Part shown: positions 9,901 to 18,568 of the stretch, one piece after another
Layout of the letters: the number at the start of each line of letters is the position of its first letter
How positions within the stretch are numbered: the first letter of the stretch is position 1
NCBI GenBank assembly: GCA_020444075.1
Contig: JAHLLR010000028.1
Location: 1-61,539 of the forward strand
Direction of reading: 5' to 3'
Length of the DNA: 61,539 bases
Origin: Deltaproteobacteria bacterium
GTDB lineage: Bacteria; Desulfobacterota; Desulfobacteria; Desulfobacterales; Desulfosarcinaceae
The notes under the pieces: model-generated
The model's database searches: none
The model's input: only the letters and a program-made list of their open reading frames with translations
What the model was told of the DNA's origin: nothing
Made by a program: the position numbers and the translations under genes

Positions 9901-10044
9901 GGTGGTGGTTTCTTTGGCATACTTGGTTTTCAACATCCCGGCATGCGCCCTGACCGGCTTCAGGTCGAAACCCAGCCCGCTGACGGCCAGACCGGCCGCA
10001 CCGGCGCCGGTGATCTGGATAAACTGCCTTCGGTTGACATCCAT
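6955..10044 (-). CDS. fdhA: Formate dehydrogenase catalytic subunit, selenoprotein (in-frame UGA at 9471-9469)
   Basis: 1029-residue molybdenum/tungsten bis-PGD formate dehydrogenase, HCOO- to CO2. The N-terminus has a twin-arginine signal (NRRQFIQITGAGAAG) for periplasmic export. A [4Fe-4S] motif, CCYCAVGC with a later Cys in RGALCSKG, follows. The frame stops at a UGA (9471-9469) after 191 codons, and the same frame continues directly: ARI-[UGA]-HSATVAALAESFGRG. This lines up with the active-site selenocysteine in FdnG/FdhA, followed by H and by the MTNHWIDIKN segment. The UGA is therefore read as Sec192, not as a break. Length matches FdnG-type subunits. The ribosome site is AAGGAGAACG. 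It is the first gene of fdhAB. Metal choice (Mo or W) cannot be told. Confidence 0.95.
9437..9471 (-). promoter_or_regulatory. Selenocysteine UGA codon and candidate bacterial SECIS hairpin
   Basis: The UGA is at 9471-9469. Downstream on the mRNA, GGCUCU (9451-9446) can pair with AGAGUC (9442-9437) around a GGC loop. The loop begins about 24 bases after the UGA, close to the apical-loop position of the E. coli fdhF/fdnG SECIS elements bound by SelB. The coding requirement for Sec is strong; the exact fold is a hand prediction. Confidence 0.6.
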
Positions 10045-10347
10045 AATCGTTCTCCTTTTCTATATCCGGTTATCCGTGGAAAAGCTCAAACCCTGAAACG
10101 CCTGAAATAGATTGCCGACGAAGTCGGTTCAGGCCTTCACCCGGAGGTGCCAGCCGAGCGGGTGAAGGCCGGGACGGGTCAGGGGGAAGGGCTGTTGGGG
10201 AAGGTACGATTGCAGCCAGCTTCCCCCGGATTGATTTTTATCACTGTCGAGGTTACGAAAAGGATACAGATACGGGTTACAAAATATTCGGGGAGTGAGG
10301 GATACAGGAATGGTTTCGGTGAGGACAGCTTTGAGCCGGTTTCCTAT
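10045..10347 (-). promoter_or_regulatory. fdhA upstream region with strong stem-loop at 10132-10170
   Basis: About 300 bases between the BTAD regulator and fdhA on the same strand, with no gene seen. GGCCTTCACCCG (10132-10143) pairs perfectly with CGGGTGAAGGCC (10159-10170) around a 15-base loop. A second small hairpin (CCGAC-TTC-GTCGG on the minus strand) follows. There is no clear T-run, so this could be a terminator for the regulator gene, an attenuator, or a dyad operator controlling fdhA. The fdhA promoter must lie here or upstream, but I could not assign it. Confidence 0.45.
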
Positions 10348-13300
10348 TCACCGGTCATTGATGATCTCATGAAAAATTCGGGTAGTGGCGGGGTCGGGGA
10401 CGGTATCCAGTTCCGCGGCGAGGGTTTTTTCCAGGTCCCGGTATATCTTGAGGGCTGCGCTTCGGCGTCCCTGGCGATGCAGCAGGCGCATGAGCCGCTG
10501 GCAGGCCTGTTCGGCCAGAGGGTCGGCCTGGATCACGATCCCGCAGTGCCGTGCCGCCTCATCCAGATCACCCTTTCGTTCCAGAAGTGATACCATCTCC
10601 ATGAGCACGGCGAGATATTGATCCTTCAGGGCCGCACGTTTCATTTCGGCCCAGCTCAGATAGAGCTCTTCAGGAAGAAAATCCCCCCGATAAATATCAG
10701 CGGCCCGCCGGCAGGCCGACAGGATCCGTTCGTCATCGTCATCGCGCTTCAGTTGCCTGATCTGGTCGCAGGCCTCCAGAAAATCGTTGACATCCACGCG
10801 GCAGCGCCCCATGTCCAGGCTGACCAGGTTGTCCTTCAAAACAATGCAGGACAGGCCGGCTCGATGATCCACCTCCGGCTCCAGAATTCGGCGCAGCCGG
10901 TGGAGGGTCACCTTAAACCGCTTCAGGGCCGCATCATGGCTGCTATCCGGCCAGAGGGCGTCCATGAGGATATCCTTGGGAATCTCCCGGCACCCGTTGA
11001 CGAGAATGGCCTTGAGCAGCAGCTTCTGGCGGATGCCGGCCCACTGGGCATCGGCAATAGCCTCACCCCCATTGCGGCGGACTTCGAACCCGCCCAGGGT
11101 CTGGATTACCAGACCGGCACGGGGGTCATCGGAATCGACAGCCGCCGGCGGCCGTGGGGTCGGATTTCCTTTATCCGCTGCATCGGCCAGTGAGGATCCA
11201 GGGAGTTGAAGGGGCAGATGGTCCATGAGGCGATGGGCGAGGCGGGCCATTTCGGAACGGGTGGACTGAAGGGCCGGAGCGCAGGCCGCCACGATGTCAC
11301 GGGCAGCCAGGATGGGAAAGGCTTCGTATCCCTGTGATGCCGCAACGGCAAGGGCTGACTCCAACTGCCGGTCCGCGGCACTCCCATTGCCCATGGCCCT
11401 TTCCACCAGCGACAGGCCCAGGTGGGCCTCGGCCAGCGACAGGCGGCTCGACACCCGACTGAAAAAATCACGGGCCGACGCCAGCGCCTGCCTGGCGACG
11501 GCCAGATCCTTCAGATGATAGGCCGCCATTCCCAGAATCAGCCGGCAGCGAAACAGGTGAATACTCTCACCCAGGCTTTGGGCAATCACGTCAACCGCCT
11601 GCTCGGCCCACAGTCGCGCTCCCTCAAAATGCGCCTGGTGATAGGCTTTCAGTGCCCGCAGCCGAAGGGCCAACCCATTATAGAAAGGGTTGGCGGCCAG
11701 CGTAGCCACGTCTTTGAGATGCCCGGTGGTGCGGCCCACCGCATCAAAGCGCCGTTGATGAATCTGGAGCAGGCCGGACAAGTCCACGTGAATCGGGTAA
11801 AGGAAAAGCAGGCCAAACTTGTCGATATCTTCCTGGTTGGCGTCGAGTAAACGCTGGGCGAGATCCAGGTCGCCTTTGGACAGGGATAGCTTCATGCGGA
11901 CAATATTTTTCAGGGCGCGGTATTCGGGGTAGGCGGCTGCCACCAGGTGATGGATCGTGGCAAGGGCTTTTTCCGCCGCGGTGAACTCCCCGGTTAACGT
12001 GAGCCCGAATACATGAATGATCGTGGCGTTCACCGTAAGGGTTTCGTCCTGGATGGTGTTGGCCAGCAGCAAGGCGTTGCGGCAGGCGGACAGGCCTTTT
12101 TGGAGATCGCTGGCGCCGGAGAGATATCCGAACGCCACCTGCATCCACAACACCGCCTTGGCAAAGGGATAATATCGGTTGCCGCTCACCCTTTCGAGCA
12201 TAGACCATGCCTCATCGAGCCAGCGGTTCAGCATCACTGCCGGATGGCCGATGAAAACGGCGGCTTCGATGAGATAGGCCAGCGCCAGGAGCTGGCCCCG
12301 GTGATCGCCTTCCGCCTTGAACCGATCGAGCGCCCTTGAAAAAGCCTTGATATTCCTGCGCCCGCCACGGATGCGTCGGCCCACCGCCCTGTAGAAGGAG
12401 AGCCAGGCATCGTCATGAACCAAGTCAGCGGGCAGGATGTCGATCCATCCTGCCAGGTCGGCAAACCGTCCCTGGGCGGACAGCCCCATAGCGATTTTCT
12501 TGATTCCTGCCGCCGCTTTTTCAAAGGCCTCCGCCTGCAGAAAAAAACGAATGGCTCCCTCGTAATTGCCTGAATCCCAATCCAGATCAGCGGCCCTGAC
12601 GAGAAGTTTCCGCTGCTCGTCTCTGTCCAGAATGCAGTGGAATTTATCGAGCAGAAAATCACGGAACAGCTGGTTGTACCGATATCTCAAGCCGGATTGC
12701 ATGTCAGAAAGGGGATGGATGAACAGATTTTGCCTGACCATGGTGGTGAGAATGGCATCAACCTCCCCCACCGGTTGATTTTGCAGATAACTGGCGGTCT
12801 TTTTCGGATCAATGGTGTCGAAGATGGCCGATCGAATCAGAAAGTTCCGGGTGGTCTCGTCCAGCCCGGAAAAGACCGCTTCTGAAAAATAGGCCAGCCG
12901 TTCTCCCCGCATGGCAACGGGCAGCCCCGTGTCAATAAAGTCAATCCGCTGTGGCTCGGGGATATGACTCAACGCCTCCCACACCAGCACCAGGCCGCCG
13001 GCCCATCCATCCGTAATTTGCCGGATCCTCGCCAGTTGGGGCGCCGCCAGGCGAAGACCGTACAAGTCTGAATAAAAACGGAAAATTTCCTCGGTGGTAA
13101 ACGCCAGATCATCATTGTTGAGAACGACCAGTTCCTGGCGAATCCTCAGCTGTTCAAGCGTCAGCGGCGGTGTCTCCCGGGATACAAGCACCAGGCAGCT
13201 GGGCGGGGAAATGTTGCCGAGGATTCTGTCGATGATCCTCAGGCTTTCAGCGTTGCCGGAAAGCCGATCGAGCCCGTCCATCACGATGCGAACCGGTGCC

Positions 13301-13683
13301 TGGGTGATGATTTCGTTCAGGAATACGCTGGCCAGTTCGGTAATCCGCCCCGAACCCGTTTCGGTCCCCAGGGCAATCGCTGGATTTTTCAAAAAAACGG
13401 TGGCATCCAGGGAGGGCCGTGACGCCTTAAGGGAATGAACCAGCAGGCGAAAGAAATTCACCGGATCGCTGTCTGCTGAATCCAGATGCATCCACGCGCT
13501 GGTCGGGCCGGGCTGACGGGCAAGTTCTGCCGCCAGTGTCGACTTGCCCTGGGCCGCCTGCCCGGTGATCAGGATCACGCGGGCGGCACTCGCACCGGTA
13601 ATCCGCTGGATCAGCCGCGGACGGGGAATGGCCCGGGTTTGCCCCGGTTGGGTTGTTCTGGAAAGGGTGCGTGCATCAACCAT
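10348..13683 (-). CDS. STAND-ATPase / TPR transcriptional regulator with C-terminal BTAD domain
   Basis: 1111-residue MalT-like signal-transduction ATPase. A Walker A motif, GQAAQGKST, is at about residues 41-49, and a Walker B-like VRIVMDGLDR follows in the NTPase domain. A long helical TPR-like region fills the middle. The C-terminus (about 860-1110) has a winged-helix-like segment (LGGFEVRRNG ... LLKAILVNG) and a bacterial transcriptional activator domain as in SARP/EmbR-type proteins (YRGDFLPEELYLSWAEMKR). MalT proteins are inducer- and ATP-dependent activators. The gene stands alone upstream of fdhA, so control of formate dehydrogenase is a reasonable guess, not shown. I preferred the ATG at 13683 over a TTG at 13701; neither has a strong ribosome site. 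Confidence 0.82.
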   Translation of the reverse strand: MVDARTLSRTTQPGQTRAIPRPRLIQRITGASAARVILITGQAAQGKSTLAAELARQPGPTSAWMHLDSADSDPVNFFRLLVHSLKASRPSLDATVFLKNPAIALGTETGSGRITELASVFLNEIITQAPVRIVMDGLDRLSGNAESLRIIDRILGNISPPSCLVLVSRETPPLTLEQLRIRQELVVLNNDDLAFTTEEIFRFYSDLYGLRLAAPQLARIRQITDGWAGGLVLVWEALSHIPEPQRIDFIDTGLPVAMRGERLAYFSEAVFSGLDETTRNFLIRSAIFDTIDPKKTASYLQNQPVGEVDAILTTMVRQNLFIHPLSDMQSGLRYRYNQLFRDFLLDKFHCILDRDEQRKLLVRAADLDWDSGNYEGAIRFFLQAEAFEKAAAGIKKIAMGLSAQGRFADLAGWIDILPADLVHDDAWLSFYRAVGRRIRGGRRNIKAFSRALDRFKAEGDHRGQLLALAYLIEAAVFIGHPAVMLNRWLDEAWSMLERVSGNRYYPFAKAVLWMQVAFGYLSGASDLQKGLSACRNALLLANTIQDETLTVNATIIHVFGLTLTGEFTAAEKALATIHHLVAAAYPEYRALKNIVRMKLSLSKGDLDLAQRLLDANQEDIDKFGLLFLYPIHVDLSGLLQIHQRRFDAVGRTTGHLKDVATLAANPFYNGLALRLRALKAYHQAHFEGARLWAEQAVDVIAQSLGESIHLFRCRLILGMAAYHLKDLAVARQALASARDFFSRVSSRLSLAEAHLGLSLVERAMGNGSAADRQLESALAVAASQGYEAFPILAARDIVAACAPALQSTRSEMARLAHRLMDHLPLQLPGSSLADAADKGNPTPRPPAAVDSDDPRAGLVIQTLGGFEVRRNGGEAIADAQWAGIRQKLLLKAILVNGCREIPKDILMDALWPDSSHDAALKRFKVTLHRLRRILEPEVDHRAGLSCIVLKDNLVSLDMGRCRVDVNDFLEACDQIRQLKRDDDDERILSACRRAADIYRGDFLPEELYLSWAEMKRAALKDQYLAVLMEMVSLLERKGDLDEAARHCGIVIQADPLAEQACQRLMRLLHRQGRRSAALKIYRDLEKTLAAELDTVPDPATTRIFHEIINDR

Positions 13684-13960
13684 GGCGTCTTGATTCAGCA
13701 ATCGGAACGGAAGGCGGTTTGCCGGACATCCGTTGACATCGTTAGGTCAACATGTTCCCGAAGCTTACGGTATATGAAGAGCGGTTAAAATCGGGATTCT
13801 GTCACTAACAGCCAAAATATACAATAAATTACCGTCCCTGTGCAAATGCCCGTCGACCGCCAAGGAAATCGTTGCAAATGTTCCTGTTTCAGGTATCATA
13901 GTTCCGCTGTACAGGGTTAACAACGCGCCGCCGATAGTCACGGAAAAAAAATGAAGAAGT
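13684..13960. other. Intergenic region upstream of the BTAD regulator
   Basis: No gene is visible. It contains the GTTGAC dyad at 13732-13751 and, further out, AT-rich sequence around 13790-13835 that could host the regulator's promoter. No confident -35/-10 pair could be fixed. It abuts the MITE-like palindrome starting at 13961. Confidence 0.5.
13732..13751. promoter_or_regulatory. Dyad GTTGAC-N8-GTCAAC upstream of BTAD regulator
   Basis: The sequence GTTGACATCGTTAGGTCAAC is a perfect 6-bp inverted repeat with an 8-base centre, about 50 bases upstream of the regulator start codon. It is a plausible autoregulatory operator. No factor can be named. Confidence 0.35.
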
Positions 13961-14102
13961 GAGCCTGTTTCAAAACGTTTCAGTTCGGTCAAGATCAAGG
14001 CGGGCGATCATTTCAACCGCAGGCGTAGCCGCGCTACGTTGAGGATTGAAATGTGAGCCCAACGCCGATATTGGCCGAAATGGGGCGTTTTGAAATTGGC
14101 TC
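13961..14102. repeat. 142-bp imperfect palindrome, MITE-like or REP-like element
   Basis: The two arms run inward from GAGCCTGTTTCAAAACG (13961-13977) and, on the other strand, GAGCCAATTTCAAAACG (14102-14086); these 17-base ends match at 15 positions. Inner blocks TTCGG, ATTTCAA and CGTAGC also pair. The arms meet near 14031-14036 (GCTACG). It contains no gene. Size, terminal repeats and location between genes fit a non-autonomous mobile repeat. The frame of the next gene runs back into it, which could mislead start prediction. Confidence 0.7.
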
Positions 14103-14178
14103 AAGTGTATGGGGATATCTATTGACGACGCCCCAATACCCTTTTTCTCAAACGCCCCTTCAAGGAATGGCCCTTGCG

Positions 14179-14919
14179 ATGAATGCCATGAAAACGGTTC
14201 TGGTCATCGACGATGAAACCGCCACGTTGACCATGTTCCGTCTGTTTCTCAATGCCTACGGCTATTCGGTGATGACCGCTGAAAATGGTGAAACCGGACT
14301 TCGACTGGTCCGGGAACATCTTCCCGGCATCGTGTTCACCGACGTGAAAATGCCCGGAATGGATGGATTCGAAGTACTCAAGCAAATCAAGAAGACGGCG
14401 CCGGAAACCGAGGTGATTGTTATTACCGGCCATGGTGACATGGATCATGTGGTCCGCGCCCTCAATCTCGACGCCACTGATTTTATCAACAAGCCCATCG
14501 GCCGCAGCGCCCTTGATGCCGCACTCAAACGGGCGGAAGCCCGCCTTAAAAATGATCGTCGGAACCACCCGCCCATCCAGGAGGAAATCTCTTCCGGTGT
14601 GGGTATCATCTCCATCCACGGGACCCTGTCCGGCCGGCACAAGGACCTGTTCACGGCATCTTTGCACCGTTCGCTGGATTCAGGGGTCAAAGGAATCGTC
14701 ATCAACTTCGACAACTATTCGGCAGTCAACGGGACCGGCATCGCGCTGCTCACCCGCCTGTTGTCGGAAGCCCGGGCAGCGGGAACCAAAGTTTGTATCA
14801 CCGGGTTGTCGGAAAATTTCAAAACCATTTTCGACATGGTGGGCATCACGCGGGTCGCCCCGTGTGTCGACACGGTGGAATCGGCGATATCGGCCATAGG
14901 AAAAACCATGACGGCGTAA
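14179..14919 (+). CDS. Response regulator receiver fused to STAS domain
   Basis: About 246 residues. The N-terminal receiver domain has the acidic pair in VIDDE, the phosphoacceptor Asp in FTDVKMPGMDGF, the switch Thr in VITGHG and Lys in NKP. The C-terminal 105 residues form a STAS (anti-sigma-factor-antagonist-like) domain: GIISIHGTLSG, then INFDNYSAVNGTGIALL. The usual D-S-S-G phosphorylation motif is N-G-T-G here, so Thr may replace Ser. There is no DNA-binding domain, so output is probably by protein contact, as in partner-switching systems. AAGGA (14162-14166) favours the ATG at 14179; 14167 and 14188 are alternatives. The longer frame upstream is read-through of the palindromic repeat. 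No cognate kinase lies nearby. Confidence 0.8.
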   Translation: MNAMKTVLVIDDETATLTMFRLFLNAYGYSVMTAENGETGLRLVREHLPGIVFTDVKMPGMDGFEVLKQIKKTAPETEVIVITGHGDMDHVVRALNLDATDFINKPIGRSALDAALKRAEARLKNDRRNHPPIQEEISSGVGIISIHGTLSGRHKDLFTASLHRSLDSGVKGIVINFDNYSAVNGTGIALLTRLLSEARAAGTKVCITGLSENFKTIFDMVGITRVAPCVDTVESAISAIGKTMTA

Positions 14920-14953
14920 GCACCTCTTTTTGTGCATGGGGCCAAAAACAAAC

Positions 14954-14982
14954 TTGCGGTTTCGAATCCGAATCAGTATATA
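14954..14982 (+). promoter_or_regulatory. Possible sigma70-type promoter for tmc operon
   Basis: TTGCGG (14954-14959), a 17-base spacer and TATATA (14977-14982), with a leader of roughly 200 bases before tmcD. The -35 box is weak. Assigned by eye only. Confidence 0.35.
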
Positions 14983-15197
14983 AACGGCAATCACCTCCGT
15001 TTACCAATGAATCCAATACAACCACGCAAGGGCAAAAAAGATGAAACCGTCCGCCGTCAGCGACAGTTCACCGTGGCTTCCCCCCAGAGACCATCGCTGT
15101 CCGACGATTCCTTATTCTTCAGCGGCAAAACGCCCCCCTTGCCAACATTCAACACCCGATGAGAATCCACGCGCCAGCGTTTCAACGAGGAGGCACT

Positions 15198-16463
15198 ATG
15201 GTTGATTCCCGAAGCTGGGACTGGGAGACCGGGGAGAAAAATGTTTCTCTGGACTCCTGGAAAAAGGAATACCGATGGGTCGAGGAGCCCTATGCCAGTC
15301 CCGATGGCGAAAAGATCGCCGCCATTGTCAACGTGGACGAAGGCGAATTTACCGTCTGCGTCAATGGCAAGGTCTGGGGGGAAACCGTGTTCGATAAAAT
15401 CTGGCACCTGCGTTTCTCACCGGACGGGCGGCTCACCGCCCTGGTGTCCGAAATGGGTGAGTGGACCATGGCCGTTAACGGCGAGGCCTGGGAGAATAAA
15501 TTCGGTTACATCTGGGAACCGCGCTTCAGCATCGACGGCACCGCTATCGCCGCCGCAGTGCAGCAGGACATGCGCTACGGCATGGTTCTGAACGGGAAAC
15601 CCTGGGAGCAGACGTTCGCCAACATGACCTATTTTGCCCTGAGCCCCGACGGCCGGCACACCGCCGGCGCCGTTCAAGTGGAGGATGTAGACTCGGGTGA
15701 AATCCATAAATTCCAAAAAGGAAGCTTCACGGCCGCCTTGGACGGCAACCCGTGGGACATGCGCTTCGTCAACGTCTGGAACCTCGCCATCAGTACGGAT
15801 GGAGAGCACTTGGCCGCTGAAGTTCGACTCAACCTGTATGATTACACCATCGCCGTCGACGGCGTGCCGTGGGAATCGCGCTACGCCACCGTCTGGGAGC
15901 CGCTGTTCAACCCGGTGACCGGGACCGTGGTGGCGCCGGTGAGGGAAAAGGGGACCTGGGCCCTGGCCGAAAACGGAAAAATTCTATGGGACCGCCGCTT
16001 TGTCCAGATCTGGCACCAGATGTTCAGTCCCGACGGGAGTCGGCTGGCCGCCATCGTGGCTCCCAAATACGGCCGTTGGACGGTTGCCGTGGACGGCGTA
16101 CCCTGGCCGGCCACCTTTGCGACCCTGGTCACCGACGCAACCTTCAGCCCGGACGGCCGGCGAATCGCCGCCCTGGCCAAAGATGGGGAAACCTTCCGCG
16201 TGGTGGTGGACGGCAATCCATGGACCGATGCCTGGGATATGGCCTGGAAGCCGGTCTTCAGCCCGGATGGCAAGGACGTGGCCGCCAAGGTGGAAAAAAA
16301 GGGCCGGTACACCTATACGGTGAACAACCGGGTCTGGTCCAGGTCCTGCGATATCGCCTGGGATCCGGTCTTCAGTCCGGATGGAACGCATCTGATGCTG
16401 CGCACCGTCGAAGCGGGCAATTACGTCCGCCGCATCGTGCCTGTTTCTGATATCGTCGGGTAG
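15198..16463 (+). CDS. tmcD: Tmc complex subunit TmcD, tryptophan-rich repeat protein
   Basis: 421-residue protein built from about nine repeats of roughly 40 residues. Each has a W-rich strand pair and an (F/L)SPDG(K/R) turn, for example RFSPDGRLTALV, TFSPDGRRIAAL and VFSPDGKDVAAK, so it should fold as a beta-propeller (WD40/TolB-like). Tryptophan-rich TmcD is the cytoplasmic-side subunit of the Tmc complex in Desulfovibrio; its redox role is unclear, and no cofactor motif is seen here. I chose the start at 15198 because GAGGAGG lies 5 bases upstream. The longer frame from 15159 adds residues without support. tmcC follows 13 bases downstream. The repeat proteins could be misread as an unrelated WD40; the context decides the call. 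Confidence 0.82.
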   Translation: MVDSRSWDWETGEKNVSLDSWKKEYRWVEEPYASPDGEKIAAIVNVDEGEFTVCVNGKVWGETVFDKIWHLRFSPDGRLTALVSEMGEWTMAVNGEAWENKFGYIWEPRFSIDGTAIAAAVQQDMRYGMVLNGKPWEQTFANMTYFALSPDGRHTAGAVQVEDVDSGEIHKFQKGSFTAALDGNPWDMRFVNVWNLAISTDGEHLAAEVRLNLYDYTIAVDGVPWESRYATVWEPLFNPVTGTVVAPVREKGTWALAENGKILWDRRFVQIWHQMFSPDGSRLAAIVAPKYGRWTVAVDGVPWPATFATLVTDATFSPDGRRIAALAKDGETFRVVVDGNPWTDAWDMAWKPVFSPDGKDVAAKVEKKGRYTYTVNNRVWSRSCDIAWDPVFSPDGTHLMLRTVEAGNYVRRIVPVSDIVG

Positions 16464-16476
16464 TAAGGAGAAATAC

Positions 16477-17136
16477 ATGCATAGTTTCTACAACTTCGTC
16501 AGCGGGCCGCTGGCATGGGTCGCTTTTATTCTCTTTTTCGGGGGCAGCATCTACCGAATCGTCAGCATGCTGAAGCTGGTGGCGGAAAAAGAGAGATTCA
16601 TTTTTTCCTATATGAGCTGGCGTTACAGCCTGAGATCCATCATTCACTGGATCATCCCTTTTGCCACGGTAAACTGGAGGCGCCAGCCCGTTCTGACCGT
16701 GGTAACCTTCGCCTTTCACCTCTGCCTGCTGGCCACGCCCATCTTCCTGCTCTCCCACGTGGTGCTCTGGGACGAGGCATTCAGCATCAGCTGGTGGACC
16801 CTGCCCGACGCCGTCGCCGATATCATGACGATTATCGTCATTTTGGGGGCCGTTTACTTCCTGGTCAGAAGAGTCACCCAGCCTGAAGTCAAGTTCGTCA
16901 CGTCGGTTTCGGACTTCGTGATTCTGGCCATCGTAGCGGCACCCTTTATCACCGGCTTTCTGGCCTACCATCAGTGGCTGTCCTATCCATTGGTCATGTG
17001 CCTTCACGTGCTGGCCGGGGACATCATGCTGGCTGCCATTCCCTTCACCCGGTTGAGCCATATGCTCTTCTCGCCCTTTACCCGGGCGTATATGGGTTCC
17101 GAATTCGGCAAGGTGAGGCACGCCCGGGACTGGTAG
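16477..17136 (+). CDS. tmcC: Tmc complex subunit TmcC, membrane cytochrome b (NarI-like)
   Basis: 219-residue integral membrane subunit with five to six helices. Histidines in the membrane (for example HW in the second segment, FHLCLL, LSHVV, CLHVLAGD and LSHM) are in positions suited to b-heme ligation, as in NarI/DsrM-type proteins. It should link the periplasmic cytochrome TmcA to the cytoplasmic Fe-S protein TmcB and may use menaquinone. The ribosome site AAGGAG precedes the start. It is preceded by tmcD and followed by tmcB (72 bases downstream). Confidence 0.88.
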   Translation: MHSFYNFVSGPLAWVAFILFFGGSIYRIVSMLKLVAEKERFIFSYMSWRYSLRSIIHWIIPFATVNWRRQPVLTVVTFAFHLCLLATPIFLLSHVVLWDEAFSISWWTLPDAVADIMTIIVILGAVYFLVRRVTQPEVKFVTSVSDFVILAIVAAPFITGFLAYHQWLSYPLVMCLHVLAGDIMLAAIPFTRLSHMLFSPFTRAYMGSEFGKVRHARDW

Positions 17137-17207
17137 GGCATTGGATCGGATCAACCAGCTGCCGGTGAGCGCTTAAACCCGGCGTAGGCTGAAAAGGAGT
17201 ACTCAAT

Positions 17208-18542
17208 ATGGCGGAACCGTCAAAAAAAGAAGAAAACAAGGTCGTGGACGAAGGCATCGACGTCGGCATCTCCCGGCTGACCGAAGAGAAAATCCAGTCG
17301 GTGATCAACAGCGTCATCGATTCGGAAACCGGCGCCCGATTGAAGGCCTACGTGGAAACCTGCATCCATTGCGGGCTGTGCTCGGAAGCCTGCCACTACT
17401 ACCTGTCCCACGACAACGACCCCCACTACTCGCCGGTGGGCAAGGTTAAGCAGACCATCTGGGAGATGGTCAGGAAAAAAGGGCGGGTCAGCCCGGAGTT
17501 CATCCGCCGGGCAGCCATCATCGCCCACACCGAGTGCAACCTGTGCAAGCGCTGCGCCCAGTACTGCCCCTTCGGCATCGATATCGCCTATCTGATCAGC
17601 GTGGTGCGCCGAATCATCCATAAGCTGGGGGTCACCCCGCTCTACCTCCAGGATACGGCCCACAGCCACTCGGTGACCATGAACCAGATGTGGGTCAAAG
17701 GTGATGAATGGCCCGACACCCTCCAGTGGCAGGAGGAGGAGGCCCAGGCGGAAATCCCGAACCTGCGCATCCCTTTGGAAAAGGAAGGGGCGGACGTCAT
17801 GTACAGCGTCATCGCCCCGGAGCCCAAGTTCCAGGCGCAGTTGATCTACCAGGCGGCGGTGATCATGCACGTGGCCGGCGTGAACTGGACCATGCCCGCC
17901 TCCGTGGGGTGGGACAACAGCGACATGGCCATGTTTTCCGGTGACAATGAACTCATGGGCCGCCTCAAGCGAACCCATTTCGAAACCGCCGCCCGGCTCA
18001 AGGTGAAAAAGATCGTCATGGGCGAATGCGGTCACGCCTTCCGCTCGGTCTACGACATGGGCAACCGCTGGCTGGGCTGGTCCATGCCGCCGTTTACCAT
18101 CGTCCATGCCATCGAGTTCTACCATGACCTGATCAAGGAGGGCCGCATCAAGATCGCCAAAAAGTACAAACCCCCGATCACCCTGCACGACCCGTGCAAT
18201 GTGGTGCGCGGCGGCGGGCTTCACGAAAAGGCTCGCTACGTGGCCCACGCCATTTGCGAAAAGGTGATTGAGATGCACCCCAACCGGGAACATAATTACT
18301 GCTGCTGCGCCGGTGGGGGAGTTATCAACACCGGCCCGCCCTTCAAGATGACGCGAATCAAGGGCAACCGGGTCAAGGCCGAACAGCTCTTCGGCGCCAA
18401 AACCAAAGGGGCCGAGGTGCTCGTGGCTCCCTGCCATAACTGCCACAGCGGCCTGCACGACATCGTGCACCACTATGAAATCGGTCTGGACATCAAATTC
18501 TTCGGGGATATCATCTACGAAGTCATGGAAAAGCCCGAATGA
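17208..18542 (+). CDS. tmcB: Tmc complex subunit TmcB, Fe-S protein with CCG domains (HdrD-like)
   Basis: 444-residue cytoplasmic Fe-S protein of the HdrD/GlcF type. Two ferredoxin clusters are seen near residues 50 and 110 ([26 protein letters not shown]). CCG-domain cysteines follow: ECGHAFR, then [17 protein letters not shown] and [13 protein letters not shown] domains can bind a noncubane [4Fe-4S] cluster. TmcB is expected to be the cytoplasmic electron outlet of Tmc and may supply reductant to sulfate reduction; that is family knowledge, not sequence proof. Ribosome site AAAAGGAG. The stop overlaps the run-up to tmcA, consistent with one operon. Confidence 0.9.
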   Translation: MAEPSKKEENKVVDEGIDVGISRLTEEKIQSVINSVIDSETGARLKAYVETCIHCGLCSEACHYYLSHDNDPHYSPVGKVKQTIWEMVRKKGRVSPEFIRRAAIIAHTECNLCKRCAQYCPFGIDIAYLISVVRRIIHKLGVTPLYLQDTAHSHSVTMNQMWVKGDEWPDTLQWQEEEAQAEIPNLRIPLEKEGADVMYSVIAPEPKFQAQLIYQAAVIMHVAGVNWTMPASVGWDNSDMAMFSGDNELMGRLKRTHFETAARLKVKKIVMGECGHAFRSVYDMGNRWLGWSMPPFTIVHAIEFYHDLIKEGRIKIAKKYKPPITLHDPCNVVRGGGLHEKARYVAHAICEKVIEMHPNREHNYCCCAGGGVINTGPPFKMTRIKGNRVKAEQLFGAKTKGAEVLVAPCHNCHSGLHDIVHHYEIGLDIKFFGDIIYEVMEKPE

Positions 18543-18568
18543 GGGTCACGAAAAGACCAGGAGGAAAT

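Noticed and set aside
14053-14178. Extra 42 N-terminal codons of the receiver-STAS gene
   Set aside because: They start at a GTG inside the palindromic repeat with no ribosome site; the receiver fold begins after 14179.
17220-18473. 417-codon minus-strand frame over tmcB
   Set aside because: tmcB carries Fe-S motifs and context; the opposite frame has none.
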